Below are positions 47,290-60,764 of a stretch of 64,000 bases of DNA, piece by piece; the first letter of the stretch is position 1, and every line of letters starts with the position of its first letter. Origin of the DNA: Ignelater luminosus. Its lineage: Eukaryota > Arthropoda > Insecta > Coleoptera > Elateridae. A program made the position numbers and the translations under genes. Under the pieces are notes generated by a model. It had not been told where the DNA came from, did no database searches, and saw nothing but the letters and a program-made list of their open reading frames with translations. The stretch covers positions 237,473 through 301,472 of the forward strand of contig VTPC01090605.1 of the NCBI GenBank assembly GCA_011009095.1, written 5' to 3'.

Positions 47290-49395
47290 GGGTTTTTTTC
47301 GGGCCGAGTCAAGTTTGTCCCCAGTGGATATTGAATTATCCGAGTAGTTAACAAAGTAGTAATCTTGGAGTATGTTACGAAAATAGTTAACTATTGTATA
47401 AATTTCTAGTATTTGTGTCACACTTATTTAGAATGTACAAAGATATCCTTGGCGAAGATGTGTGAGAATATGCAGTTTGTAACGAGTTTGGCTTCTAGTA
47501 TTCGTATTGCGGCTGGTGTAGAATATGCCGTACACAATTTTACAGGATGATAATTCTTTGTTCTACTCGCGCACTTGCTTCAGGTACATTTTTCTACACT
47601 AGTAAGCAGCTCTAATGGCGTGTGCTTTTACCGATGAAAATGTGAAGATCGCATCTACTAAACTCTTAGTCATGATGGAAAATGTCTGTTTCATCTTTTC
47701 AGAGGCGTTACGTAGATGTAACGATCGTTGCCTCGACTGTGAGGATAGTCAGAAAGTTAACAAACAGTTACTAGATTGATTACGTGGTTGTTCCAAATCG
47801 ATTTACAGTTTAAGATGGCATGAAGAAATCAAACCGAACCCGAGCTGGAAATTGCTGTATAGTTGCGAGTTAAATTAAAAATAGAGCAAGAAACAAAAAC
47901 GTAAATCGTTAAAAAATACGTTCCATTATACTGAGATTGGGTTGAACGCACTTCATTGCTTACTTCTGCTTAAAATTCTCGATTGTCTAAAACACTTCAA
48001 ATAAAATAGAAAAGATTTCCATAAACATTCCAAATGAATGAAATAAAAATGTTGATGGCCTTTGTGATAGTGTCGTATTAGGAAAAACAGCTCAAAGGTA
48101 GGTATTATGAGCGAATGCGTTTTGGATGTAATTTTCCGAAAACACAAGAGCATTGTTGATAGAATGGCCTTGTCTAAGCCCACATCCTTGTAATGTAGAA
48201 GATAACATTGTACTTTTGGGTATGCTGAGTTAAACGAGTATTTGTCGTCTTTTCAAGATGTTGTCTTTTGTACAAGAAGTCAGAAAGATATGGCTAAAAT
48301 GGAGACGATAATAGACCCCATCCAAGTATTTGAATTCCTAATTTCCAATTACTGATAAACAATTGCTGTAATTGTTTTTGCAGAGTGTGGAAAACTGCAA
48401 CAAGATGTTGATTGTGTTATCAAGAACAAATATTTGAAAAGTGTTTTGTTAGACTGGTGTTGGCCGACCAGAGCTTTTACGTAGTCGATTGAAGAATTAT
48501 ATTTTCAGAAGAAACAAATACCGCCTAAGAGAACCGTGTTTTTTTTCTTCTATGAGAGGCTTATCTATTGACTAATAGTTTTTTATTTAGTTTATTTGTA
48601 AGAGAAAGTTTTGACAGTATAGCATTCTAACAGGGTACGGTAAGTTTTTTAAGAGGCGACTCAGAATTCTATGAGATAGAAAGGTGCTCAGCGGAAATAA
48701 TCGATGGTGTAATGCCGGACACGGCCTTATCGGCAGCAACGAGAACAAAAACAATAGTGACAGTTTTTTTGAAGAGTTACTAATTGACACTTTCATAGAA
48801 CTAGAATTGGGGCAAGAAAAGTCTGCTCTGAAAATGATCGCTGGCTTAGAAATCATTTAGTGACTCCCAAGTAAACAAACAGTAATGGTGTGGATTGACC
48901 ATTGTTTATTATTCTCACATTAGTATTTAGAATCAGTTCTTTAAATAAGCTGACTTGACTATCTATGCATAACCAATCACATTCAGGAATATGGACATTA
49001 TAGCCACCTAGTCAGTATACATGGTCGAAATTCAGTTTTCTGTAGATAGATATAATTTTCAAAACCAACAAATTGCGACAATTTCATTGTGTAGTATTTA
49101 GTTGTAGGATCCATTGTAGCTCGAGTGGGATCTGCATCTGATCTGAAGTGCATTATCTAGACAAGTCATCGAGCCTCCACAAGCATAGCAAGTATACAAA
49201 AGCAGATGCGAGCCAATTTGAGCGACCTCTGTTTGTCTTGCATTAAACAATTCAACTAATCGCGATTCATACACACATAAAGAGCAGTCCGGTCTTAGGG
49301 CACGTGACTAGTAGTGGGTTGCCAATGCTCTAAATAATGCAACGAGCGGTTACAAGCCATGGCACAGTTTGTCATGAACTTATGAAATGTTGGTT
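47290..49395. other. AT-rich stretch, no gene recognised
   Basis: Frames at 47,953-48,183 and 48,587-48,856 (minus strand) are short and unassigned. No repeats stood out by eye before the tandem array at 49,400. Confidence 0.45.
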
Positions 49396-49399
49396 GATA

Positions 49400-49701
49400 T
49401 TTTAACCTGTAGCTTTACCTTCAGAAGATTTTGCTTTGCGCTAAGTAGAATATCTAGGAATTTCTAAATTATAAAATAAACAAAATTTTATACCAAGAGG
49501 CAAAACGATTTATTATGAATTAATTTTAACTAGTAGCCTCACCCTTAGAAGATTCCAAGAATTCCCAAATCATACAACAATAGAATTTAAGCAGCAGATT
49601 TGCTTTCAGAAGATTCTGGTATTGCACTAAACAGCGTCCCCAGAAATTCTCAAATCATGCAATGAGCAAGATTCAAGACGATAAGGCAAAATGAATTATT
49701 A
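49400..49701. repeat. Tandem repeat array, left half (unit about 85-135 bp)
   Basis: The unit contains AGAAGATTTTGCTTTGCGCT, then AGGAATTTCCAAATCATGCA and then GGCAAAACGATTTATTATAA, in diverged form. The middle anchor occurs near 49,454, 49,557 and 49,642. The array is continued at 52,390 after an inserted LINE. Non-coding. Confidence 0.85.
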
Positions 49702-52389
49702 CATACATACATAAGCGATCACCTTATCACCTTACTGTGTCGAAGTGTCCCGGCAGAAGATGTTCCATGCGCGACGATCAGCAGCCATCTGCTCTGCATA
49801 TCTCCAATAGGTTTCCCTTATTTGTAGCATTTTGGTTAGTTCACCATTCCAGCTTCTATTAGGTCGGCCTGTTTTCCTCTTCTTATCTACTCCGACCTTC
49901 CTTCACCCATACGCACCAAGTGCCCGAACTACATTATCTGTCTTTTTTCTATGACTGATAGTACCGAGTTCACCCCAAACTGGTCTCTTCGCGTTATTTC
50001 CGCAGCCGCTCTAAGATATCGCATTTCACAGGCCTCAATTCTACTCTTATCCCTGTCACTCAGGGACCATGCTTCGCTTCCATATGATAGTACTGGTGTG
50101 TATACTCCTCTAAATATCTTGGCTCATTTCTTTCTTTCTTATAAAAGCCTTGCAAGTGCAGAATACAGTTTATTGGTGCTTCTTATACGCTTGTTAAAGC
50201 CCGCTTCCAGATTTTCTCTTGAATTCGGTATGGAGCCCAGATACTTGAAATCGTTAACTTGCTTCACTATATTGCCATTCAGAATAATTCTCAGAGTTTC
50301 TTCTCCTTTACTTATTAAGTATGACTTTTGTTTTTTCCGTATTGATGCTCATATTATTTTCCATCAAGGCCTGATTCCATATCAATTGGTTCTTTTGTAG
50401 ATTCTCCGCACTATTTGCAACCATTACTAAGTCATCCGCATACAACATTTCGGACACATTATACCCGCTGGAGCTTGTAGACACCCAATCTTGTCACTTT
50501 CAGCTCTTGCCTACACCTTTTATACATGTCATCTAGTAGTACAATAAAAACCAGTGGACTTAAAACTCCTCCCTGGCGGACCCCTACAGTTCTGACAAAT
50601 TCATTTGAACTGTTATTATTTAGTCGGTTTTATTAGGTTCCTGGTGACAGCATATACACTTTTTATGCTTTCCGTAGTAGCTTATCAACTCCTCTGTCTT
50701 GCAGGATATTCCATATTTTCTCTCTGGGTACACTAGCAAAGATCTTATTCAGATCTATGTAGCTGAGTGTTGTAGGCCAACGCTTTTTCACATAATTGTC
50801 TATATATAAGATCAACAGTGCCTCATTCAGGCCTAAATCGGTATTGGTTATCATCAATCGATGCTTCGACCAACTTCCTTAATTGATTTTCTAGTATAAT
50901 ATCATATACTTTACTAACAACGCTTAGTATTGAGATCGCTTGGCAGTTTGGCATTTTCTTGTATCACCCTTTCTAACTACTGGCAAAATTATGGCTATTG
51001 TCTAGTCTCGTGGTATAGTCCCAGTTTGCCAAGCCGTGTTAATCACTTTGTGCAAGCAGAAGTACCCTTCACCACACATGTACTTGATCATTTCTCCTTG
51101 CAATTTCTTCGGCTACTCATATCTCTTCATTTCGTCTCTGTATCTCGTTGCGACTTTTCAGTATTTCACAAAATTATGCTCTCCATCCTTCAACAATTTC
51201 TTTTAATTTTTTTAATAAATTACCCTCTATGTCTTCGATACCTTTAAGTGCTCTTTTTCTACCTTTCCTCAGGTTTCTTAAAGTTCTGTAGAGAAGCTTT
51301 GTATTTCCTTGGCCGTCCGCTTCCATCTTATTTCCGAAATCTTCCCAAGATTTTTTTTGCTTCTTTAATCCTATCCTTCACTAATGTCATTTGAACTTTA
51401 TATAATTGGTACTTAGCTGCAGTTCTGTTACTCAGGTAGGCTTGTTTTCTTTTTAAGGGTTTTGATTTTTGCATTGCACCATATAGAGTACTTCTCGCTT
51501 CGTCGAGTACATTTACCACAGGTTTCCTCAGCTCTTCCATCCCTTGCCAGTTGACTTTACTGAGTTCTTTCCTCAAAGCTAGTTGATACTTTTGTTTTAT
51601 TTAATGTTGGTGTAGCTTTGAACTGTAATGCTCGGTTATTTTCTACTGTTCTTGCTTTTTCTTAGGTAGAAGTCTCTGTGTATTTTATTTTTGTTTACAT
51701 CAAGAAGTGATCACTCCCAACTTCTGCTCCTCTAGTCACTCTTATATGTCATTTACTTCTTTCTTATGTTTCATTTGTAACAAAATTAGATCTATTATAG
51801 ATTTCTCATTTCGGTTGTCCATAATTCTGGTGTATTTGTGGATGTCTTTGTGCTCATACCATTGTTAAAGCAAAAATTGATTACTGTTTGGCCGTTATTA
51901 TTAATATTTTCACCATATTGTCCCATTATGTGGTTTTCCTTTGCAGTGTTTCTCTCAATCCTACCATTAAAATCTCCCATAATAATTATTTTGTTGCTTA
52001 CTTGATCGCTTTCTTCTTGTAACAACTCCCAAAACATGTCTAGAACTTCTTTCTTTTCGTTCTCTGACGGTCCGTATCCCACGAGCACTGTCAATCTATT
52101 ATTTTTTCCGTCTTTAATATCAACTCTTATTAGTCTTTCATTAATATTTAATGCAATTCTTATCGCTTACTACTCCAACTCCTCCTCTCGCTCTCTCATT
52201 TTCCCTTATTCCACTAAAAATTATTAAGTGATCGTTTCTTAGCAACATGTTTCCTTGGCTTTTCTTTTTTTGTTTCACTTAATCCCAGGATTATTCTTAT
52301 TAAATTCTTCGACAAGTTCATCTTCTTTTTCGTTTATTCCCTGTACATTCCATAAACCCATTTTTCCTAACTGTCTTCTCATTCTGGTT
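49702..52389 (-). mobile_element. RTE-like LINE, nearly full length, minus strand, with 13-bp target duplication
   Basis: Flanks read AAATGAATTATTA (49,689-49,701) and AAATGAGTTATTA (52,390-52,402), a 13-bp duplication with one difference. On the minus strand the element begins just inside 52,389, with ATG at 52,382, and ends in TATGTATGTATGT (49,702-49,714), a tetranucleotide tail. Only one coding region, endonuclease then RT, is present, with no ORF1, as is usual for RTE-like elements. The array unit on either side shows the pre-insertion state. Length about 2.69 kb. Confidence 0.9.
49730..52382 (-). pseudogene. Endonuclease-reverse transcriptase of the RTE-like LINE, broken
   Basis: Start ATG 52,382: MRRQLGKMGLWNVQGINEKE, where LWNVQGIN is the APE-type endonuclease opening. 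TVLVGYGPSENEKKEVLDMF and KIIIMGDFNGRIERN (52,094-51,940) and the NNNGQTVINFCFNNGMS stretch continue it. Linker: KDRIKEAKKILGRF (about 51,365). RT box A reads SYIDLNKIFASVPREKIW (about 50,776-50,720): the first Asp is kept, the second Asp of AFD is Ala. GVRQGGVLSPLVFI-like sequence lies at about 50,590, and YADD is intact at 50,442-50,431. VKQVNDFKYLGSI and SYGSEAWSLSDRDK follow in other frames down to about 50,050. Several stops and shifts make it non-functional. Confidence 0.87.
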
Positions 52390-52645
52390 AAATGAGTTAT
52401 TATAAACTAGAAAAATCTTGAGACTGTAACCAATAATATTACTTTTAGAAAATCATTCTTCGCTCTAAATGGAATTTTCAGGAATTTCCAAATCATGCAA
52501 TCAGTTTAACGTCTTAAGGTAAAACGATTTGTTATAAATTAAAGAGACTCTGGTTGAGATTTTAATGAGTAGCCTTATCTCTAGAAGGTTTTGCTTTACG
52601 TGGAACTGGATTTCCAGGAATTTCCAAATTCAGATATTGCCTCAT
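52390..52645. repeat. Tandem repeat array, right half
   Basis: Continuation of the array at 49,400-49,701: AGGAATTTCCAAATCATGCA recurs at about 52,481 and, diverged, at 52,616, spacing 135 bp. It fades out at about 52,645. Confidence 0.82.
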
Positions 52646-52649
52646 TCAG

Positions 52650-54510
52650 CGACTGTATAGTGCTGTGTTCTTCAACCTTTTCAAGCTGTTAAAACCCGAA
52701 TTGGGTTGCTTTCCTTTTGGCCAAACTTTTTTCTTTGGTTCATCATCTGGAAGATGTCGATTGATCTGAGAAGGTTCGAAATGAGGAAAAGAAAAACCAA
52801 CACACAGAGACACTGCGAGAATATTTTGGTGTGAGAATTTGAACACAATCTGAAATATGCCGGAAGGTAGAAGAAATAATTGAAATCAGAGGTTTCAATG
52901 ATGATTTTTATAGAAAGAAATACAATTTTTGAAAGCTTCTACAGATCAGTAGATTTTAGCACAACTTGTTAAATCTCTCGTTCCAGTTCAACATTGCTCA
53001 ATATCTTTCTAAAATGAATACATAGATTTAATTGAAAGATTTTTAGTTATTCCGGAATTTTCACTTTGGGAATAATTATAGTTGTTTATAATTTAAAATC
53101 ATACGCAACGATTAATTTCCTGTTTGGGCGGTTAGCACGCTTACTATGTCGTTGTTAATTCCTGACTAATAAGATGTTTACATGTTTTCCATATCCGTTC
53201 TTAAGTAAGTAGACAACTTCTGAGCTACGAAAGTTATGAACACTAAAAATAATCATGGATTATTGTGTAAAACCTAATAACTTTATTCTATTTTGGAAAT
53301 TCAATTGAAAACAAAAACTAGTTTTTCTCTTTTTTGCCTTGGACGTAGCATATTTAATAAACTACAAGTAAAATGTAATGTCAGAAGAATAACTACGTAT
53401 GAGCCGGTAAAACTGAATCTTCCTACTTTTCTTATTCTACAAATTACTCTTTTCGTGGATACAGAGAAGTAAAAGGCATTTTATTGCCACAAAAGCTGTT
53501 ACAAGCTAGTGGTTACCTCTAACAAACCATCCTTGAAAATGGTCATAAAACTTTTGTTTGAAATCGTCTAAATCGATTAAGTTAACCTCTGTTTTAGTTG
53601 AAAAAGAAAGTTCTACATTTAACTAACATAATTAACTTAAAAGTGAGTTTATAACTTTACCATAATGTATTAGAATGGTCGAACAACCACTCTAAATTAA
53701 TTCGAGTGGTCCTAAAATCCACGAGCATTTCTTAATTAACTCCAATATTAATTACATGCCTGTCCCATAACCCCTTCTATTCAGAATCCTGATTTTATAT
53801 AATATAAAACAAGTATAACAAACGGCAACCACCGTTGTTTCATACAAAGGATCCCTTTTACTACACGTACCAGCGAAACTCGCCCAAAACTCGGGAGGAG
53901 GATATCGAAATGTTGAATTTCGAGATGGGCTCGTGGTGTTCTACAGTTAGCGCGCATTTTTGGTGGGGATGCTGGAGGGGAACAGAATTACTGTAGCTCT
54001 GAAAGCTACTAAAACCTTAGTATAATGTTGAAGGGCTTGGTATGTGGATGTAAAGTGGTTTTGTAGTAGAAAGTATTTTTAATGTATTTACGTGTATATA
54101 TAAAATATTCAACGAGTAGATTAATGATTTTGGATTAATGGTGCAACGAACTGTGGATTATCATTATTTTTATCTGTGGAAACTGCAGTTTGGATTATTG
54201 TTATTATAGTGGTGAATTATGGAAGTTGAAGTTACGAGAAAATACAAGTAATTTACTTATTTATTTATTATTAATTTTATTGTTTATTATTATTATTTAT
54301 AAATTTGAAACTTTTACTATGACAAATTAAACTTGTAGGGAAGCAAAAAATTATTTGCTTATTAAAATCAAATAATTAATTAACGTTGAAAATCAATTAG
54401 GATAAAATTCCTTCTAATTAATTGATATTTAATTTGCAATAAAATTAATTATACAAAAGGTCAAATAAAAACCTAAATAAAATTTCTATTTAGATTCATC
54501 ATCATTCATA
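52650..54510. other. No gene recognised; one GC-richer island
   Basis: A 66-codon minus-strand frame (52,646-52,846) is unassigned. The stretch 53,865-53,990 is GC-richer than its surroundings (CGCCCAAAACTCGGGAGGAG and a GCGCGC-like patch) and may be a regulatory island or element remnant. Simple TTA/TTTA repeats lie at 54,251-54,300. Confidence 0.45.
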
Positions 54511-54514
54511 TTTT

Positions 54515-54592
54515 AATTTTTGCGAAAATTCTCCGGAGGAAAATGTGTTTTAATTAAAACTCACAATTTTCCTCGCATTTTCGTGAAAAATG
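54515..54592. repeat. Imperfect palindrome, about 75 bp
   Basis: GAGGAAAATGTGTTTTAA (54,536 on) folds back on TTAAAACTCACAATTTTCCT then C, with small indels. The outer flanks (TTTTTGCGAAAATTC and GCATTTTCGTGAAAAA) also pair imperfectly. It could form a long hairpin or be the remains of a foldback element. No gene is adjacent. Confidence 0.65.
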
Positions 54593-54599
54593 GATCATA

Positions 54600-57500
54600 G
54601 CCGACAATAAATTTAATGAATACTACAGTATGGAAGATGAACTCTGAAGTAAATAAAAAAAAATTCAATTATAGACCTACTATAGCTAAACAATAAATAT
54701 TCGGAAGACGTATTGGAATCTTCTATTCCGATACGCTTCTAAACTTTAAAGTGGGCTAAAAAACATCTTAAAACTCTATTGGCCTGAAAATTACATATCG
54801 AACACCACATCAAAACTTCATGGAAAATTTCAAACTCTAGTAAATCTCAAAAAAAAGGCTTTTTTTAGATTAGTCCTGATAGAAATATACAAATACAAAC
54901 TCGAGTCTTATATTAGTAATGCAAGCCTTGGGAAAATGCTAAATTTGATTATTTATTACCATTACAAATCGTAAATTATTATTATTTTAAATCTGATAAC
55001 ATTTAGCAATTCTCAAGCTTCTAAAACGGTATTTATTTGGAAATTCCCCAATACCGGTTTTGATTAACGGAAACTTATAAAAAAAAACCACCAGCACATT
55101 AAAAGAAGATTATGGGATAATTAGATTGTTTTATAGCAGGACCATTTTATGTAATATCCATACTGGAGGCAAATTTCTTTTGGGTTAAACTTCTAAGTGG
55201 TTTTTTAAAGTGATAACAAACAAGTTTCCAATTAGCTTTGTTTATTATATGTGTGTTTCAGCAAAAGTGTTTTTTTAAATTATTTTATCATAAAAATAGT
55301 GTTGAAGCTTGCATGATAATCTCATTAATGAAGTGACAGCAAAATCAAGAATTTTATTGTTGCTGCTGCTGTTATTTCACATTACATAATATAGTAATTG
55401 CCTAATTAAAGTTTTTTAATAAATCTATTTTTAGAAACTTAAAAATGTCGTTTCCCAAAGTCACACTTTGTTGATCTTAAGAACTAGTTGAAGTTTCTTG
55501 TGTAATAAAGAAAAATTGAAAACTAAAGTTTTCAATTTTATTTTATATTAGTGCGCCCCCCCAAATTAAGGTAATTCGATTTAAGGCAATTTAAATTCTC
55601 CAAGGAAAATAATTCTTAGATAAAATAAAAATGATTATAATAACGACGGTAAATTGAGAAATTCGATCAAACTTTACACAGGCCAATTTACTAATATAAT
55701 ACAGTTTAAAGCACTCTAAATCTTCTGAATCCTAAATAAATAAAAACCTTCAACTTCGATAAAAATCAACTAAATCAAATTTGACTAATTAAATATGAAT
55801 GTTCAGCAAGTTTGAATACATGAGGTCTTCGACTGATTGAAATTCAACTGTAATTTTATCTTTTGTTAAGAAGTAACTTTCCAGACGAACTTTTTTCGCA
55901 CCAAGTTTACCTTTTTTTACCCTGAGAATTCCTACAGAGAGGTTTTACGAAAGTTACTGAAAAACCATGTTCAAGGTTTTTTAAAGTGCGTAGTTTACAA
56001 CAATGATCCTGCCTGAGATGTCATATAATTACGCTGTAGTTGCGTTTTTTTAGTTAAAGTCACTTTTTCAGTTTCAAACGGGTTGTATGAAGGTTTTCCT
56101 TGCATATTCAGTTTCCAGTGTTAAAATGAAACTAAACACTTTGCTTTATATTAAGTAAAAAGAATTTTTGTCTACTTATTTGCTCTGTGATAAATATAGT
56201 CTTATTATTACCTGACAATGTTTGATAGAAGGTATTCTGAAGGATCGCAGTTTGTCCAAATAGAAATTGTTGCAAATTAAATAAGAAGCGGAAAGGTCAT
56301 AATAGCATATTCTGCATTGTAATTGTATTGCTGCAGCATTATAATTGTAGTGCTCTATAATTAAAATCAAACAGTTCTCCAAACTGAAACGTTCCTCTTT
56401 ACTGCAGTTGTTTAATTTCTGGAATTTTGGATAAATACTTGATACGTGCTCGCTGCATGATTTAGTTACTGACAATCATTTGTAGTGCAAATCTTCTTGA
56501 AAAGGTAATTTTATCTGAAAAGCGAGCTTTGAATCTGATTTCCAAATTTATTGCCCTCACACTGTCTTCCGTTTCTTAAAACACCCTTATATGTGTTATC
56601 GTTTTTTGTATATTTTTGAAAACCCAAATATCTAATAACTGTTCGCAGTTAGTCTCTGCTTTCAAAAGACAACGTATTTACCTCCTCTTCTAGCGATCAA
56701 AACGAAAGAGAAATTAATTCATTGCGTTTCATTTCTGAGCTTTAGAGCGGGTAGCAATGGAGATTCACAAACTGCTAGAAAGTGCAGGCATGTATAGCAC
56801 TCGATATTACAATTCTACTATTCATACTTAAGCATGCTATCAGTGAGGCTGAAGAAAAATCTGAACTGCCCCCAGCTATCCCAAAGTCAACAATTGTCAC
56901 AAGCAAGCTAATAAAGGCCATGAAGAAGGTACTATTCCCAGCTTCTGTAAATGGAACGCAAGCATCGTGTTTGTTCACCATGCTGCAGAATCGTTGCCTT
57001 TTTGGTACATTTCTTGTCAATCTTTTGACAGCTGTTTTTATTTTTGTCTTAATATATCATCATCCATCAAGTAACTGATATGTTGATACGTTCTAGGGCG
57101 TTGGAACACTTTTTTGACTATCTTTGTCTTCAAATAGCAGCGTTGAGTGAGCTATACTGGAGGTGAGCGCAAAGCTGAGTTCAGATTTCGGTTTTTCCAA
57201 TAATTATGCCCGATTGCCCCAAACATGTTTAATCAAATGCTCTAAGTTAATCACGTAATCAACCAATGAGAAGCAATAAAAGTTAAATTGAAAATTATCC
57301 GATCGGTTAATTATTTAATTAATCAGAGCGATTGATTAACTATGTTTTGTGCAAAACTCAAACCATCCACTTATGTTCTGAATTCTTTATATTCCTCATA
57401 TTGAGTTTTCTCTTAGATGAAGGAAATCACCATAAATCTTCACCGGATGCAATCTAATAGTTATTTTAAAGGTAGTTGTTTTTAGTCTCCATTTACCATA

Positions 57501-60500
57501 CTTGAGGTTGGGACTCCTTCAGTTTATTTTGAAATTTTGTGTTTCTGAACATGGAAGTTAGTTATTGTCAACGGCAATAAGCTTTGCACTTGCAGGACAC
57601 TATTAAGTTTTCTTTTCTCCTTATTTTGCGGTTTTTATTTCCTTTTATCTCTAGAAATCTCTCTTAACAAAACGTAATTCTCATATCTTGTTTATTGAGA
57701 ACATCCATTTTTTGAACGTATAGTTCGATAATTGGGGAAAGATTGATTTGCCATTGCCTTCTCTTTTGAGCATCTTTCTTCAGATCTTCATTAGAAGAAA
57801 CAACAAACCGATAGGCGAGTACTCATAGAACAAATTCTGCTCTTTTCAGGGCTGCTCTAACATGCGTCCAGGACAGTATCAACAGTATAAATTCACCTTT
57901 AGTAGCGTCAGAGTTTAAAATCATTTTAGGTTTTCCGGTATTTTGAGCTAAATCACTATCATCGTGTATACACTTGACACCAACAATAAATTATTTGATC
58001 CCTTTCGCTTTGAAACGTAAATATGCTAAAATCAATAGGTCTATGTTTAGGGGAAGAAAACAAAAAATCCTTGAGTCAAGAATATGAGTCTGCATTCGTA
58101 AAGATCAATTCTAGTAAACAAATCAACACATGTAACATTTCTGCGTCTCTTTTGTATATTTGCAGAGTCTTTAGATGAGGGCAAACACGAAATTATGTAT
58201 AGCATGAGGTCCATCAGATTTGTTTCCAAAGTACACATCTCAATTTAAGGTATAAAGTGTTTTTGAATCTGTGAGAGGGAATATTTTTATGACGTATTTA
58301 CTTGGTTTGCTTGCCATATATCGCAGAAAACTACGACATCCTCGAAATGCATCCAATGGGACAGTTTCGCATTTATGGGCAAACATCTCAAACAACTCCG
58401 TAAATTCTGAAGAAGAAACGAGAAATTTCTTTCCCATCAAGGCGATGGGAAACTACATAACTCATTAACATTGAAACGACTTAATTTTGATATTCCAGCT
58501 TGAATTTCATTAATGTTTGTAAGCTCCCTCTTTCTTTACCGTTTAATTATGGACACTCATCAGATATTCTCAGATTTCTAGAATAGATCTGAGATTTTTC
58601 ATTTTTTCCGAAACACACCTTGTAATAAATATTTTTTGATCTTAACCTGACGAGTTCTCTGGAAATATGTTTCTTCTATTTTAATGTATCGTCTATTCCA
58701 AGAAAATAAGGACATGAAAGATCATCACCAGCTTCTTCATCCAAATATTCTGTTGGTCTAATTGACTGTTCAAAAAACTACGACGTACTAACTGACAATA
58801 AGTGATTCCAGTTATACGAGAAGGGCCATCTTTCTTCTAGACTTTGTAATAAATAAGTTAGAAGAACCACCCTGAAAATGTCCGATTGCAACAATCGAAA
58901 TTTAAATAGGCAGTGAGTTGCTTGCCTTTTGTAAGGCTGTTTCGTTACTTCGGGATGTTCTGATCACTTTATCTAAAATCTTTGACTTTGTTCTCTTAGC
59001 AATATTGAAGATAGCAGTACATAATTCTTCAATAAATCTTGTTAAGTAATCTTACCTTTTAATGGTACCAAAGATATTGATTAATCTTCAAACTGAAAAC
59101 CACTTCGACTTTCTTCTAGTGTTTGGACATTGCATAACTTTTTCTAAACGTAACTATTAAAACCTGAAAACCTCATTTTAGTTTTTCTTTTAACTGTCTG
59201 TATGTTACCTGTTTTCTTTAGACTAAATAAAACCAAAATGGGATGTGTGTCGACTACAAAAAAGCAGCAAAGAACGACTTTTGAACAATCGATTAAAAAA
59301 TAATAATTTTTTTGAGATAACAAAAGTGAGTGATGTTACTAAATTCCCTTTAACTAGCAAAACATATCTCTTTTTCAAATTCAGCAAATGGGAAATAATT
59401 AAAAATATTTTTACCAACTGAACCATAACTTCTACTTAGAAGAAAAATAACGATTATCACCCACAGTATAAATCATACCAGAAACTCCAACGGAAGAGCT
59501 GAAAAAGCAAACATAAAACCGTCTGAAAGTTAATAGCCTCTAGTGTAGAAAAAGAAAGTATAAGGAAATTCCAGAAAAAACATCAATATTATAAATGAAT
59601 AGTTCAGACAGTTTGTGATAAAATCTAAAAATCAAAAACACATTAATAATAATAATAAATTCTCAGTATCGACGAAAAACATGTACTTAATAAGAAGAAA
59701 ATTAAGTACCACTTGAATAAATTGACTTTCCATTTATCATTAATCACTAGGTTTCAACAAACTTAAAATTGCACAATGTGTGCATTATAGTTTGCGATAT
59801 CCCGTATCTCTTTCCTTTCAGATAAAAATAAATGCGGGAACATCACACATCAAATTCCATTAACCTCCAGATAAAAATATTTACTACTTAAAGGCTTCAC
59901 AATAATGTTTAATTTCCAGCTTTTCATCACCAATTTCATTTTTTATGGATATCATATATCCACAAGGGCACCACCCACACTAGTTTATTAAAACGGAAAC
60001 TACCCTATAAAGTTTCTTTGCAGGCTCTATTTAAAACATCCGCAATGTATCTACCCTAACATAAACATCCTTAGCTGTGGCAGCCATATAAATAACCACA
60101 AGATCTTAACGAGGGTTGAGTATTCCTTAAGGAAATATATTTCATTCGGTTGCTCGTTTTAAATTTGAAACGCCATGGACGCATTTGACGTTAAGTATCA
60201 TTAATACTACCCGTATGGATTATGGTTGGAAACGGGTTTCGTGTTACAAAATTAGAAATTAATTTGCCAAGAACTTTACTGGAGGTGTGTATAAGGTATA
60301 TGAAGGGGGGTTGCGGTTGTGGTGTTTGTGGATTTCGTGGTTAAACTAAATTAAGAAGAGCTGTTTTGTTTTAAACCAAAATTGGCCTTGGAATGAATGT
60401 TCATTGCTTTTAAAAGTTTCATGGCGCTAATGTAGAAATAATTGATTCAATATGTTGCCGTTGTTGTTGTTACAAAATTAAATGGTTTTTTATGAACTTA

Positions 60501-60760
60501 AAAATGCATTTATAACTAATTAAAATCTTGAAACTATACACCAACAACATATTTCTCTTTTGAAAGAGAATTCTTATAAAAATGATTAATGAGAAGCGCT
60601 TCAGAAGAGAACAGGCACAAAACTGCATAATTTATTACATGTACAGGATGGTTTAATAATAAACATCTTTAGAAAACTAATTTTTCTTCAAACACAAAAC
60701 CTGCTCAGGTAGAAAAAAGAAAAATATTTTCTATTCTTAAAAAATTAGTTTCAACATTGA
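54600..60760. other. Long AT-rich stretch, no gene recognised
   Basis: Frames are short and unrecognised. The longest are 56,176-56,475 (minus, 99 codons) and 56,782-57,078 (plus, 98 codons; ends in a hydrophobic FGTFLVNLLTAVFIFVLIYH), which is overlapped by an 81-codon minus frame. A perfect 13-bp inverted repeat (AAAATTGAAAACT, 55,512-55,524, and its partner 55,527-55,539) is noted. No transposon motif was recognised. Confidence 0.45.
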
Positions 60761-60764
60761 TTTC

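Noticed and set aside
52650-52860. Possible hAT-type end (GTTCTTCAACCTTTTCAAG)
   Set aside because: It resembles the CTCAACCTTTTT end seen in some hAT elements, but no matching inverted end or 8-bp duplication was found nearby.
56782-57078. 98-codon plus-strand frame with hydrophobic C-terminus
   Set aside because: An 81-codon frame on the other strand covers the same bases and no domain is recognised; mentioned only within the stretch description.
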